Below are positions 1 through 9,659 of a stretch of DNA of 64,000 nt, in pieces. Each line of letters starts with the position of its first letter. The stretch's first letter is position 1. Position numbers and translations under genes: made by a program. Under the pieces are notes generated by a model, which was not told the origin of the DNA, did no database searches, and worked only from the letters and a program-made list of their open reading frames with translations. This stretch comes from JBFLYN01 sp040756655. GTDB taxonomy: Bacteria > Bacillota > Sulfobacillia > UBA8153. The stretch is from contig JBFLYN010000001.1 of NCBI GenBank assembly GCA_040756655.1, positions 165,943 through 229,942 of the forward strand, in the 5' to 3' direction.

Positions 1-1549
1 TGGGCAGTTTGACTCCCGGTTGCCGGGCCGTGGCCAGGGCTCTGTCATACCCGGCATCGGCGTGGCGCATGATGCCTGTCCCCGGATCCGTGGTGAGCAC
101 CGTCTGCAACCGCCAGTCACCCTCTTGGGTCCCATGGGCCACTACTACCCCGGCGTGCAGTGAATACCCGATACCCACCCCTCCGCCGTGATGGACCGAT
201 ACCCAACTGGCGCCCGACACGGCGTTAACCAGGGCGTTCAGGATGGGCCAGTCGGCGATGGCGTCACTAGCATATCCTCGCTTTCCCGGTGAGGTGATGC
301 CACCGAGCCGCAGTCCAGGTGGTCACGGCCGATGATCACCGGGGCCTTCAGAGTACCCCGGCGCACCAGGTGGTTGATGATAGTGCCGAAATGCTGGCGT
401 TCGCCATAACCGAGCCAGCACACCCGGGCTGGCAGGCCCTGAAAAGGAACTTGCTTTTGGGCCATGGTGATCCATCGCACCAGCCCCTCGTGGTGGGCAA
501 ATTCCCGCAGCACTACCTCGGGCGGATGTAGGCAGGTACAAAGCCGGGATAGGCAAACGCCCGCTCAAAGTCCGCCCTCTGGGCCTGTCCCCGCAGGTTA
601 TTGCCGTAGTCAAAGACCACGGCTCCCTGGTCCTGCCTGGTGACTGTGGCCTCACAGTGCCGGGACATGCTGGTCCGGCTCCGATCCAAGTACCCGGCCG
701 GGTCGGCCTTGCGCATGGCTGCGGCCTCCTCCACGCTCAAGTCCTCGGGCACATAACCCTCCAGGGCATCGTGGGCCGACGTCTGGTCAGTAACTACATC
801 GGGTATCACTCCTCGCCGCACCAGTTCCCCGGCGACAGTGGCCGCATTGCCCACCAGGGCCACTGACAGCGGTAGCCGCTTGCGTACAAGCTCTTCCACC
901 AGGGCCAGGGCTGTATCCAAGCAGTGTGCCAGCTTCTGGCAGAACCCTGTCTTCACCCGGCGGCGGGCATGGGATTCATCCACCTCCACGACGAGTCCCA
1001 CTCCGTCCTTCATGGTGATCACCAACGGCTACGCGCCGCCCATGCCTCCCAGCCCGGCCGTAAGCACCAGGCGGCCGCGCCAGCTCCCCCCGAAATGCCG
1101 GCGGGCAACCTCGGCCGAAGGGTTCGTAGGTCCCCTGTAAGATGCCCTGGGTCCCGATGTAGATCCACGAGCCTGCATTCATCTGCCCGAACATAGTAAG
1201 CCCCCTGGCTTCCAGGTCCCCAAAAGTGCTCCCACGCGGCCCAGGCCGGCACCAAGAGGGAATCAGCCAAGAGCACGCGGGGGGCCCGGGGGTGCGTCCG
1301 GAAAACGCCCAACGGTTTCCCCGACTGCACCAGCAGGGTCTCATCGTCTTCAAGCGCCCCTAGGGCAGCTACCAGCGTCCAAAAACACTCCCAGTTGCGG
1401 GCGGCCTTACCGCTGCCGCCGTACACCATGAGCTGGTCGGGTCTCTCGGCCACTTCCGGGTCTAGGTTGTTCATGAGCATGCTCAGCGCCGCCTCCTGGT
1501 GCCAGCCACGGCAGCTTAGGGCCATGCCGCGCGGCAGTGCGCGGTTTAT
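1..1549 (-). pseudogene. hutU: Urocanate hydratase, multiply disrupted, 3' end beyond window
   Basis: Translated in pieces, this region covers most of urocanate hydratase, the NAD-dependent second enzyme of histidine degradation. Recognisable blocks are [90 protein letters not shown] and [14 protein letters not shown]. The frame is broken several times: an extra G in a GGGG run near 1222, another shift near 1120, a TAG at complement 1029..1031 where the family has Gln (GGAQP), an internal deletion of roughly 75 bases just after VPAYIRP near 513-520, and a small deletion near 270. The expected start position reads ATA (complement 1547..1549), correctly spaced behind AGGAG (1557..1561). With this many independent lesions it is almost surely a dead gene. 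It lies 14 bases downstream of the HAD phosphatase gene. Confidence 0.9.
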
Positions 1550-1562
1550 GGTCCCACTCCTC

Positions 1563-2357
1563 TCAGTGAGCAAAGAAACGTTCCAATGCTTCCACCACAC
1601 CCCGGTAATGGGGTGACCGTGTTACAAAGTCTGCCCGGGGCCACAGTTCCGGGGCGGCATTGCCCACCAGCACCCCGCACCCGGCCGCTTCCAGCATGTC
1701 CAGATCGTTGATGCCGTCGCCGATGGCCAGCACCTCTGGGGTGGCGATCCCCAAGTACCCGGCAAGGAGGGACAAGGCCTGGCCCTTGGTGGCCCGGGCG
1801 TGGGAAAACTCCACCATCCACGGCAGGCTGCGGTTGACAGCCAAACGGCTCCCGAAGCGAGTCCGGCCCTCCCGCTCCCAACGCTCAGCCTGCTCCGGCG
1901 GCACTCGCAGCACCACCTGCGTTACGCCGCACCCGGATACGCGCGCCAGGTCGGGTTCTATGGTAACCGGCACCTGCAGACGCCGGGCATAGGACTGCGC
2001 GTGGTCGCCACCGGTCTCGCTAAGAATGTCCCGGCTGGTCAGTAGGTAGCGGGGACCTGGACAGCTGGAGGTGAACGCCAGGATATCGCGGACCTCACCG
2101 GGGTCCAGCGCCAGGCAGCTGATGCTGAACCCGGCGGGAGTCATGACAACGGCTCCGCCGTTGGTGATCAACGGCGCGGTCACACCCAGCTTCTGGGCCA
2201 CCGCCGCAGCCGACGGGAACACTCGACCGGTGGCCAGGGTGATCTCTACCCCGCGCGTGCGCAGCCTCCTTACCCAGTTTACCAGTTCTTCGCTTAGCAC
2301 CAGGGTGTCGTCGAGCAGTGTCCCGTCTACATCCACGGCCACCAGGCCAAATCCCAT
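1563..2357 (-). CDS. Cof-type HAD hydrolase (sugar or nucleotide phosphatase)
   Basis: About 264 residues, a normal length for the Cof/YbiV type. Motif I is [12 protein letters not shown] near the N-terminus, with the nucleophile and acid aspartates of the DxD signature. Motif II is LATGR. A conserved Lys occurs in ARATKGQAL, and [10 protein letters not shown] is the C-terminal metal-binding motif. These proteins dephosphorylate small phosphorylated metabolites in the cytosol; the substrate cannot be read from sequence. I chose the ATG at 2355..2357 because AGGTGG lies five bases upstream. A GTG nine bases earlier falls inside that ribosome site. It probably shares a transcript with the upstream unknown gene and with the dead hutU. 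Confidence 0.85.
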   Translation of the reverse strand: MGFGLVAVDVDGTLLDDTLVLSEELVNWVRRLRTRGVEITLATGRVFPSAAAVAQKLGVTAPLITNGGAVVMTPAGFSISCLALDPGEVRDILAFTSSCPGPRYLLTSRDILSETGGDHAQSYARRLQVPVTIEPDLARVSGCGVTQVVLRVPPEQAERWEREGRTRFGSRLAVNRSLPWMVEFSHARATKGQALSLLAGYLGIATPEVLAIGDGINDLDMLEAAGCGVLVGNAAPELWPRADFVTRSPHYRGVVEALERFFAH

Positions 2358-2373
2358 GGCTACCACCTCGCAC

Positions 2374-2712
2374 TCACGTCATCCGCAAAAGCTTAGGGCC
2401 GTACACGGCCACTTTCGCCCGCACCACCCGGCAGGCCGCTTCAACCTCATGGACCGAATTGCAGAAAACGCGGTAAATGACGTTTCCATCCCGGAGCGCA
2501 AACGCCCCCGGGTAGATCCCGGGAGCGCCGTTGCGCTCCAACAGGTAGCGGAACACCTGGTCCTCCTTGCGGGCCGGCGCCGGACGCAAGGCCCCGAACA
2601 CCTCCCAGTAGTCCTGGACGGCTCTTATGTAGACATCCACCGGATCCCCCGCCGACCGGTACAGGTCTTCCGCGATCAGCGTAGCCCCGGGCAAAACCTC
2701 CCGCAGGTCCAA
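2374..2712 (-). CDS. Conserved-looking protein of unknown function
   Basis: About 112 residues, soluble, with no signal peptide or membrane segment and no family I recognise. It has an acidic N-terminal half (IAEDLYRSAGDPVDVYIRAVQDYWEVFG) and a basic C-terminal end (RAKVAVYGPKLLRMT). I prefer the TTG at 2710..2712 because GGGGGT stands six bases upstream; an ATG at 2728..2730 has no ribosome site. It ends 16 bases before the HAD phosphatase start and runs in the same direction, so the two are probably cotranscribed. It is divergent from the NlpC/P60 gene, with only about 60 bases between them. Confidence 0.6.
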   Translation of the reverse strand: MDLREVLPGATLIAEDLYRSAGDPVDVYIRAVQDYWEVFGALRPAPARKEDQVFRYLLERNGAPGIYPGAFALRDGNVIYRVFCNSVHEVEAACRVVRAKVAVYGPKLLRMT

Positions 2713-2775
2713 CCGCGCACCCCCTTTCATAAGACGGGTAGCGTCTGTGCAAGCTATGCCCGGAGGTGGCCCAGA

Positions 2776-3447
2776 TTGCGTCTTCTAGCAGCCTGCTTGG
2801 GGCTGGCCCTGGTCCTGACCGCCGCGGTCTCTGCTTCGGCCCCGTGGCTGGCCCCGGGCTCCAGGGGGAGCCAGGTTTCCCACCTGCAGCTTTCCCTGCT
2901 GCGCCTGGGCTTTTCCCCGGGGCCGGTGGACGGGATTTACGGTCCGCTCACCACCGGGGCAGTACGGGAATTCCAGGCATTCTGGGGTCTACAGCCGGAC
3001 GGGATCGCCGGTCCTCTCACCCGCCAGGCGCTCTCGGAGGCCTTGGCCGCTTTCCCTGCTCACCGCCAAGGTCACCCAGGCCGAAACCGCATCACTGCAC
3101 TAACCGAAACCGCCCTATCCTTCCTGGGAGCTCGATACCGCTGGGGTGGCACCGGGCCTTGGACCTTTGACTGCTCAGGCTTTGTGCAGCACGTGTTCGC
3201 CCTGCACGGCATGGACATCGGTCGAACCAGCTTCGTCCAGTACCGGACCGGTGTTCCGGTGTCCATCTCCCAGGCGGCGCCCGGGGACCTGGTGTTCTTC
3301 TCCACCTATGCCGCGGGCCCTTCCCACGTGGGAGTCTACCTCGGCGATGGAGCCTTCATCCACTGCAGCTCCACCCGGGGGGGCGTAGTGGTCACTCTGC
3401 TCTCCGAATATGCCTACAAGCCACTGGGCTTTGTCCGCATGTTCTAG
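2776..3447 (+). CDS. Secreted NlpC/P60 peptidoglycan endopeptidase with peptidoglycan-binding domain
   Basis: 223 residues starting at TTG, eight bases after GGAGGT. The N-terminus (MRLLAACLGLALVLTAAVSAS) is a signal peptide with a typical small-residue cleavage region. Next comes a PG_binding_1 domain (residues about 28-85; QLSLLRLGFSPGPVDGIYG, then REFQ and DGIAGPLT). The C-terminal half is an NlpC/P60 domain with the catalytic Cys in FDCSGF, the catalytic His in SHVGVYLGDG and a later polar residue in FIHCSS. It would cut gamma-D-glutamyl-diamino-acid bonds in the cell wall from outside the membrane. The open frame continues upstream to 2071, but that part overlaps two genes on the other strand and has no ribosome site. 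Its stop overlaps the stop of the opposing PEGA gene. Confidence 0.88.
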   Translation: MRLLAACLGLALVLTAAVSASAPWLAPGSRGSQVSHLQLSLLRLGFSPGPVDGIYGPLTTGAVREFQAFWGLQPDGIAGPLTRQALSEALAAFPAHRQGHPGRNRITALTETALSFLGARYRWGGTGPWTFDCSGFVQHVFALHGMDIGRTSFVQYRTGVPVSISQAAPGDLVFFSTYAAGPSHVGVYLGDGAFIHCSSTRGGVVVTLLSEYAYKPLGFVRMF

Positions 3448-4985
3448 TGCCAATGGAAGACCCAGAGCACACCGGCTGCCGTCACCAACACCAGCGACCG
3501 GCCGCCCGGCGCCCAGCTGAGGGTGGGCCGGCCACGGTCTTGACCCGGCCCTGACCGGTCCACCTCTAGGCCGCCCGCTCCCTGCACCAAGACCCGCCAG
3601 CTCGCTCCGTGAGAGACCACGTAGGCCAGTCGCTCACCGTGCCGGGCGGCAGCCAAGGGCATTTCCCGGCTTTCCACCAGTACCTGGCCTAGCGGCAGTG
3701 CCGCCAGATCGCCCCGGCGCCATGCCAGCAATCCACTGCCCACCGGCTGCCAGTCCAGGTCTCTGGAAACCGGTTCCAACGCCGGGCCCGGCCAGGATAC
3801 GGCGTACAGTCCATGTTCATCTTCCAGCAACACTTCCCCGCCTGCACTGGCCCATAGCTTGAGACGGGCAGGCCAGGTGACTGCACGGGCACCTTCGCGG
3901 GTAAGATCCACTACGACCCATTCCAAGCGGCCTCCGCCCACCTCTCGTACCACCAGTCCTTCGGTGCCATCGCCCGACAACCCGGCCCACTGCCATCCGG
4001 CACCGCTTAGCAGGACTGCCCGCCGCCAGCTGGCATGCAGGCCGTCCCCGGTCGCCCACACCGTACCGCGGCCCGGCACCGGCCAGGCTCCCGTCACGCC
4101 CGGGGCCGGGCGCGTTTCCAGGCTCTCCAAGTGCAGGTAGTATGGTGCCTCGCCGGCCACCAGCAGCTCGCCCTCGGCGGTCCAACCCGCCGGCTTCCCC
4201 GGCGCTGGCAGGGCAAAACTGGTTACGCTCACGCCTGCCGGACCCGGCAACTCCCAGATCGCCAGGTCGCTTTCAGGGCCGAGACCGGCCCGGTAAGGGG
4301 CGATCAGGACCTTCCTGGTGAGAAACTCGCCCGACGGCAATGTAGCCCCAAGAGTGTGGATGCCCCCGGAAAGCCTGTCCAGGTGCAGGGGCGAGGCTCC
4401 CACACCAGTCCCGTTCACAGTGATGGCGGCAACTTCCCCGCTCACCAAAAGGCGACCCCAGGCTCCCAGGGGCAGGACGGCCTGGGCATAGTGGATCTGG
4501 CCCGACCAGATCCAGACTTGCAGGATCCTGCTACCGTGGCCTTCGCTGGTAATCACCAGTTCGTGGTGCCCGGCGGGTAGATCCTTCACTTCCAGCGGTG
4601 TAACTCCCAAAAGCTGCCCATCCCGGTACACGCGGGCGCCGCCGGGAACGCTGTCCAATTCCAGGTGACCGTGGCCCGGTTCCAGGTCCACCACGAGTTC
4701 CTGTACCCGGCCTCCTTCCACAGTCACGGTACCGCTCCACCCGGTCCGGTCGGCCTGGGACAGCTCCACCTGGTAGGTGCCGGCCTGCGCCTTGACCATC
4801 ACGGGAGTGCGCCCCACTTCCCGGCCGTCGAAGGTCACCCGCACCCCTACCGGCTGGCTATGGATGATGACTGCACCGTAGACCAGGGCGTACCGCAAGA
4901 AAACCAGGCCCACCGCCAGCAGGGCACCGGTCCAGGCCACCCGCGGCCACGCCGCCCCGGGGCGGTCCGTACCTAGGTTGTACAT
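3444..4985 (-). CDS. Membrane-anchored protein with two PEGA domains and a C-terminal propeller-like region
   Basis: 513 residues. A single membrane segment (about residues 15-40, TGALLAVGLVFLRYALVYGAVII) follows a short cytoplasmic N-terminus. Two PEGA repeats follow: IHSQPVGVRVTFDGREVGRTP near 40-110 and LDSVPGGARVYRDGQLLGVTP near 108-170. PEGA domains are small beta modules common on bacterial surface proteins. The rest is rich in Trp and Gly, with repeating strands such as WAPGGRSLVLVTAAGVLW, and resembles a WD/TolB-type beta-propeller without clear repeats. Its ATG overlaps the end of the sirtuin gene by 13 bases, which argues for translational coupling. The function is unknown; display on the outer face of the membrane is inferred from the topology. 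Confidence 0.75.
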   Translation of the reverse strand: MYNLGTDRPGAAWPRVAWTGALLAVGLVFLRYALVYGAVIIHSQPVGVRVTFDGREVGRTPVMVKAQAGTYQVELSQADRTGWSGTVTVEGGRVQELVVDLEPGHGHLELDSVPGGARVYRDGQLLGVTPLEVKDLPAGHHELVITSEGHGSRILQVWIWSGQIHYAQAVLPLGAWGRLLVSGEVAAITVNGTGVGASPLHLDRLSGGIHTLGATLPSGEFLTRKVLIAPYRAGLGPESDLAIWELPGPAGVSVTSFALPAPGKPAGWTAEGELLVAGEAPYYLHLESLETRPAPGVTGAWPVPGRGTVWATGDGLHASWRRAVLLSGAGWQWAGLSGDGTEGLVVREVGGGRLEWVVVDLTREGARAVTWPARLKLWASAGGEVLLEDEHGLYAVSWPGPALEPVSRDLDWQPVGSGLLAWRRGDLAALPLGQVLVESREMPLAAARHGERLAYVVSHGASWRVLVQGAGGLEVDRSGPGQDRGRPTLSWAPGGRSLVLVTAAGVLWVFHWH

Positions 4986-5719
4986 GGCTCGTCCCCACCA
5001 TCCAAAAGAGCGGCCAGTTGGCCGAGCACCTGCCCGGCACGCCCGCTCACCACTACCTCCGCCAGGCTATCACAGCCTGTGGGGCTCAGGTTTACAATGG
5101 CAAGCCTCCGGCAGAGCCGGGGCAGGTAAGCCACGGGCGCCACCTGCAGGCTAGACCCGACCACCAAGAGCAGCTCGGAGCGTTGGACTTCCTCCACGGC
5201 GGCGACAAACGCCTCGGGCATAGGATCTTCGAACAGCACCACGTCTGGTCGCACCCAACCCCGGCAGTCGGAACATAGCGGCGGGATGTCCCCCCGTCGG
5301 GCGCGCCGGACCAATTCAGCGAAGGTACTACTGTGACCGCACTTGGAGCACGAAGCTGTCCTGAGCTGCCCGTGGACTTCCAGCACCCGGCGTGAGCCGG
5401 CCCGGTAGTGCAGGTTGTCGATGTTCTGTGTGACCAGGGTGGCGACACGCCCCTGTTTCTCCCATGCCGCCAGTACCCGGTGGGCCGGGTTGGGCTCGGC
5501 ACGGGTCAGCTCCTCGAGCAGATCAAGGGCACGGGTGTAGAAAAGCTGGGGACGCGACCACAGGGTAGTGGCGCTCAGAAGTTCCATGGCCGAGCTGTCC
5601 CTCCACAAGCCAGAACCGGGACTTCTGAAGTCGGGCAGCCCACTTTCGGTGGAGATACCGGCACCGGTGAGCACCACCGTATACTTGGACGCCTCAAGCA
5701 AAGAGGCCAACCTCTCCAA
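4973..5719 (-). CDS. cobB: Sirtuin, NAD-dependent protein deacylase (SIR2 family)
   Basis: 248 residues, normal for bacterial class U/III sirtuins. The NAD-binding signature GAGISTESGLPDFRSP is near residue 20, TQNIDNLHYRAG near 100, and the catalytic His in VLEVHGQL just after. The structural zinc site is complete: CSKC, then CSDC about 25 residues later. GSSLQVAPVA forms the last NAD-binding loop. It removes acyl groups from lysines using NAD and releases O-acyl-ADP-ribose. The start is uncertain: TTG at 5717..5719 is used, with another TTG 15 bases downstream that may be better spaced behind GAGAGG. It begins seven bases after the P-ATPase stop. Confidence 0.9.
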   Translation of the reverse strand: MERLASLLEASKYTVVLTGAGISTESGLPDFRSPGSGLWRDSSAMELLSATTLWSRPQLFYTRALDLLEELTRAEPNPAHRVLAAWEKQGRVATLVTQNIDNLHYRAGSRRVLEVHGQLRTASCSKCGHSSTFAELVRRARRGDIPPLCSDCRGWVRPDVVLFEDPMPEAFVAAVEEVQRSELLLVVGSSLQVAPVAYLPRLCRRLAIVNLSPTGCDSLAEVVVSGRAGQVLGQLAALLDGGDEPCTT

Positions 5720-5726
5720 GTGGGTT

Positions 5727-8063
5727 TCAGGCAGTGCCGCCTACCTCCCTTTCATCCTCGGCCCTGACACCCATAAGGCGCATGGCGTTGAGGGTCACAG
5801 CCAGCGCGGTCCCGGTATCGGCCACAATGGCCAGCCAGAGCGTAAGCCAGCCGGGGAACACCAGGGCTACAGCAAGAGCCTTGGTCAGGAGCGAGATCAG
5901 TATGTTCTGTCTTATCACCCGCACCGTCCGTTTACCCAGGTCCAGGGCGTAGGGCACTCGCAACGGGTTGTCGCCGATCAGGGCGATATCAGCGGTCTCC
6001 ATGGCCACGTCTGAACCGGCACTGCCCATGGCCATGCCCACGCTGGCGGCAGCCAGGGCGGGTGCGTCATTGACCCCGTCCCCCACCATGGCCACGGTCC
6101 CGTGTCGGGCCACTAGTTCCTCCACGGCTTTGACCTTTTCTTCGGGAAGGAGCCGGGCCCGGTAGTCCAGCCCGAGCCGGCGCGCCACGGTCGCAGCCGC
6201 CCGGGGGTTATCCCCGGTGAGCATGACGAGTTCCCCAATCCCCTGGCGGCGCAGGGCCGCCACCGCCCGGGAGCTTTCCGGCCGCACCTCGTCGAAGAAC
6301 GCCGCCAGGCCCAGTACTCCTCCCCGGCGTCCCACCAGCACCACCGTTCTACCCTCGTCTTCCAGGCTTGCGATACGGCCTTCCAGCGGTCCCAGTTCCA
6401 CCTGCAGATCCTCGACAAAATAGCTCGGGCTGCCCACGTACACCGGCTGCCCGTCCAGTTCGCCCCGGGCGCCCCGGCCTCCCACGGCTACGAACCCATC
6501 TACCGGCCTCACGGACAGACCCCGGTTCTTGGCCGCCTCCAGGCTAGCCCGGGCCAAAGGGTGCGCAGAGCGGCTCTCCACGGCGGCCAGTACTTCCAGC
6601 ACTTCCTCCTCCGGGCAGTTCACACCCAGCACGAACACCAGGGAAGGCCGGCCCCGGGTGAGGGTGCCGGTCTTGTCAAAGGCTACAGCCCGCACCCGCC
6701 CGGCTGCCTCAAGATGGGCGCCCCCCTTGATGAGAACCCCCCGGCGGGCAGCACTGCCAATGGATGCAACTATGGCTACTGGTGTGGATATGACCAGCGC
6801 ACACGGGCAGGACACCACCAGGAGGGCGAGGGCCCGGTAGACCCATGGTCCCAGGGGCAGACCACCCACCAGAGGCGGGCCCAGTCCCAGGAACACCGCA
6901 CCGGCGATAACCGCCGGCGTGTAGTACCGCGCGAAGACATCGATGGCGCGCTGCGCGGGAGCCTTCCCCGACTGGGCGCTTTCCACCAGGTGGATGATGC
7001 GGGCCAGCGTGCTGTCCTGGGCCATGCGGCTGGCCACTACTTCCAGAGCGGCTTCAGCGTTGATGGTCCCGGCGTAAACCGGGTGTCCGGTCTCCTTGTA
7101 TACCGGCATGGACTCACCCGTTATGGTGGATTCGTCCACGTGTCCACCACCCAGGATCACGTGTCCGTCCACCGGGAAGCGATCACCTGGTCTTACGATG
7201 ACCACGTCGCCGGCGTTGATCTCTTCTGCGGGCAGCCGCACTTCCTCATCGCCCCGTCTGACCAGGGCATCCCGGGGCCTGAGTTCTAACAGGGATTGCA
7301 GGGACTGCCGGGTCCGGGCCAGGGTGTAGGATTCCATGAGATTGCCCACGGAAAACAAAAACACCACCGTGGCCGCTTCTGCCAGTTCTCCCAGGATGAT
7401 GGCCCCGGTCACCGCGATGGTCATCAGCACGTTGATGTCCATGCCCAGGCGGCCCCGCAGGGCGGCCACGGCCGCGCGCAACGGGAAGTACCCGCCTGCC
7501 GCCACGGCCACCAGGTAAGACAGGCGCACAAAGGGGAATGCCCGGCCAAAAAGCAGGGCCACGGCCAGCGCCACACCCGACACGAGGGTCAGGTAGACCC
7601 GGGCACTGGCACCGGCAGGTGCCGGCCGCTGCCGGTCCGACTCCAGGGTAGCATCATAGCCCAGCGAGCGGATGCTTGCCAACAGCTCGGTCACCGGGGA
7701 GGTGTGCACCACCCGGACCAATCCACTTCCCAGGTCCACACTGGCAGCACTCACCCCCGGCCGGCCGGTCAGGACGCGCTCCAGGCGGGTGCCACAGTCG
7801 ATACAATCCAAACCGGTCACGGAGAAGACAGACTCACCCTGGGTGCCATGGACCACCTGGGCCGTATACCCGTGACGACGCAAAGTAGCCACCAGCTCCC
7901 TGGACCGAGAGGTACCGGTAACAGTCAAGAAACCGGAGGCAAAATCCGCCTCCACGGAGTTGACTCCCGGGACCGTCCCCACCAACGCGCGCAGGCGGCG
8001 TGCACAGTCCGGGCACTCCAGTTCCTGTACGCGCAGCACGGTGCGGGCAGCTTTCGCCGACAT
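5727..8063 (-). CDS. P1B-type heavy-metal ATPase, probably Zn/Cd/Pb exporter
   Basis: 778 residues. Two N-terminal heavy-metal-associated domains carry CPDC (about residue 15) and CIDC (about residue 88). Then come the transmembrane region, the actuator motif TGES, the transmembrane metal site SCPCALVIS, the phosphorylation site DKTGTLTRG, the hinge GDGVNDAPAL and, near the end, DTGTALAVTLN with a Lys in the preceding helix. That CPC plus K and DxG pattern is characteristic of the P1B-2 (ZntA/CadA) subgroup, which pumps divalent zinc, cadmium or lead out of the cell. GGAGGGGG lies four bases before the ATG. It follows the lactate permease by 12 bases, so the two are likely cotranscribed. Confidence 0.93.
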   Translation of the reverse strand: MSAKAARTVLRVQELECPDCARRLRALVGTVPGVNSVEADFASGFLTVTGTSRSRELVATLRRHGYTAQVVHGTQGESVFSVTGLDCIDCGTRLERVLTGRPGVSAASVDLGSGLVRVVHTSPVTELLASIRSLGYDATLESDRQRPAPAGASARVYLTLVSGVALAVALLFGRAFPFVRLSYLVAVAAGGYFPLRAAVAALRGRLGMDINVLMTIAVTGAIILGELAEAATVVFLFSVGNLMESYTLARTRQSLQSLLELRPRDALVRRGDEEVRLPAEEINAGDVVIVRPGDRFPVDGHVILGGGHVDESTITGESMPVYKETGHPVYAGTINAEAALEVVASRMAQDSTLARIIHLVESAQSGKAPAQRAIDVFARYYTPAVIAGAVFLGLGPPLVGGLPLGPWVYRALALLVVSCPCALVISTPVAIVASIGSAARRGVLIKGGAHLEAAGRVRAVAFDKTGTLTRGRPSLVFVLGVNCPEEEVLEVLAAVESRSAHPLARASLEAAKNRGLSVRPVDGFVAVGGRGARGELDGQPVYVGSPSYFVEDLQVELGPLEGRIASLEDEGRTVVLVGRRGGVLGLAAFFDEVRPESSRAVAALRRQGIGELVMLTGDNPRAAATVARRLGLDYRARLLPEEKVKAVEELVARHGTVAMVGDGVNDAPALAAASVGMAMGSAGSDVAMETADIALIGDNPLRVPYALDLGKRTVRVIRQNILISLLTKALAVALVFPGWLTLWLAIVADTGTALAVTLNAMRLMGVRAEDEREVGGTA

Positions 8064-8075
8064 GGCGCCCCCTCC

Positions 8076-9644
8076 TTACGGCAGGCTGGTGAACACCAGG
8101 TACACCAGTACCCAGGTGAGAGCTCCAAGACTCCCTACAATAGCCAGGCTGTAGGGAATGGCCCTCTTCATCACCAGGCTTTCCTGCCCGGTCAGGCCGG
8201 TGGTGGCCGTGCCAATAAGCACCTTGGCCGGGGCGATGGCTGACCCCAGTGAACCGCCGGCCGACTGGGCCGCCGCCAGGATGCGCGTGCTTACCCCCAG
8301 CGCGGCTGCGGTTTCCATCTGAAATGCTCCAAACAGCACGTTGGAATTGGTATTGCTGCCGGTCATGAAGCATCCCAACACGCCGACGGCGGGGGAAAAG
8401 AGCGGAAACAGCCTGCCCGTGGCCGCCGCCACCCCCCGGGCCAGGGTGGAGGTCATGCCACTATCGTTCATGACCAGGGCCATCATGACCATGGTGGCTA
8501 TGCTCACGGTAGTGCTCGTGCACTGCTCTTGCGTGATGGCCCATGCCTTGGTCAGCGTTGTCCAGGAAGAATGTCCCAGCCGGAGGTAAAGCGCAAAAGC
8601 CGCCGCCGTGGAAAGCAGGATCAAGGGCGCCGGGTGCGAGAACAGCCCGATGGCCGCGTATGCCCGCTCTGCCGGCACCTGGTAACCCAGTCCCGTGACG
8701 GCGGCCGGGTAGTTCAGCCCAAACTTGACATGCCCCACCAGGGCCTTCACCGGGCCCAGTTGGGATGCCAGCGTCAAGACGATGAGCAACAGGTACGGGA
8801 AAAATGCCCACCCCAGCTGACCGCAGCCCCGGCGCCCAGCCGCAGGCTGCCCGGCGGCCATGTACCGGGACCACAGGCTCAGCACCATGCTGCCGGCCAG
8901 GGCAGCCAGGATGGTGGCCAGCTGGGGTGCTCCCGCCACCGGGGCCAAGGTCATGACCACGGCCATGACCGGGCCCGCCGTCAATACCCAGGGCAACGCC
9001 CGTCGTACTGCCTTCCAGCCATCATAGATGTGGGCCACGGCCACGCCGCTCAAGACTGTGGGCAGGGCCAGCATGATGCCCATCCACAGTCCGATGACCT
9101 GCCCCGGCATGCGGGTGACTAGTTGGAGGGTATAGTATGAAGCACCCATAGAGCCGAAGGATATGGACCAGGCATGCCCCACCAAGGTGGCCACGACCGA
9201 CTGCAGTGGCGAAAACCCCACGGCCACCATGAGCGGGGCCACAATGGCCACGGGAACGCCGAAGCCAGCCACTCCCTGCACTAGCGCAGACAGGCACCAA
9301 GCCAGGAAGATGAAGAGCAGCAGTTCGTCGCGGACTAAGCGGCTGGCGCCGCCCGCGATGACCTCCATGGCCCCGGATTTTTCTACCAGGTTGTACAGGA
9401 GAACCGAAGCCCAGATAATCAGCACCACGAACAGGGTAAGGCTCAGTCCTTTGGCCGAGCCCACAGCCAGCATCCCGGCGGGTGCCCGGTACACAGCCCA
9501 GCCCAGCGCCAGCGCCACGGCCCAAGCTACACCTCCGGCCCGGGGAGCTTTCCACTTGAGTTTAAGGAGCGCGGTAAGTAGCACCATGAGGGGCGCAGCG
9601 CCGGCCAACCACGACCACGCTGTCACCGGAGGACCAGGGGGCAA
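8076..9644 (-). CDS. lctP: L-lactate permease (LctP family)
   Basis: 522 residues, almost entirely hydrophobic, with about 12-14 membrane segments. Family blocks include QGVAGFGVPVAIVAPLMVA, HAWSISFGSMGASYY, NDSGMTSTLARG and the C-terminal FMTGSNTNSNVLFGAFQ and QSAGGSLGSAIAPAKVLIG. LctP proteins import lactate or glycolate with protons. I use the TTG at 9642..9644, eight bases after GGAGG. No lactate dehydrogenase gene lies nearby, so the metabolic partner is elsewhere. The 15-base gap after the corrinoid adenosyltransferase suggests one operon. Confidence 0.92.
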   Translation of the reverse strand: MPPGPPVTAWSWLAGAAPLMVLLTALLKLKWKAPRAGGVAWAVALALGWAVYRAPAGMLAVGSAKGLSLTLFVVLIIWASVLLYNLVEKSGAMEVIAGGASRLVRDELLLFIFLAWCLSALVQGVAGFGVPVAIVAPLMVAVGFSPLQSVVATLVGHAWSISFGSMGASYYTLQLVTRMPGQVIGLWMGIMLALPTVLSGVAVAHIYDGWKAVRRALPWVLTAGPVMAVVMTLAPVAGAPQLATILAALAGSMVLSLWSRYMAAGQPAAGRRGCGQLGWAFFPYLLLIVLTLASQLGPVKALVGHVKFGLNYPAAVTGLGYQVPAERAYAAIGLFSHPAPLILLSTAAAFALYLRLGHSSWTTLTKAWAITQEQCTSTTVSIATMVMMALVMNDSGMTSTLARGVAAATGRLFPLFSPAVGVLGCFMTGSNTNSNVLFGAFQMETAAALGVSTRILAAAQSAGGSLGSAIAPAKVLIGTATTGLTGQESLVMKRAIPYSLAIVGSLGALTWVLVYLVFTSLP

Positions 9645-9659
9645 AATCGTAACCTCCCG

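Noticed and set aside
1..1549. Explaining the hutU breaks as sequencing errors
   Set aside because: A nonsense substitution, a start-codon change and a deletion of about 75 bases are not typical sequencing errors, and neighbouring genes are clean.
2071..2775. N-terminal extension of the NlpC/P60 open frame to 458 residues
   Set aside because: It overlaps the HAD phosphatase and the unknown gene on the other strand and has no ribosome site, while TTG 2776 has a perfect one followed by a signal peptide.
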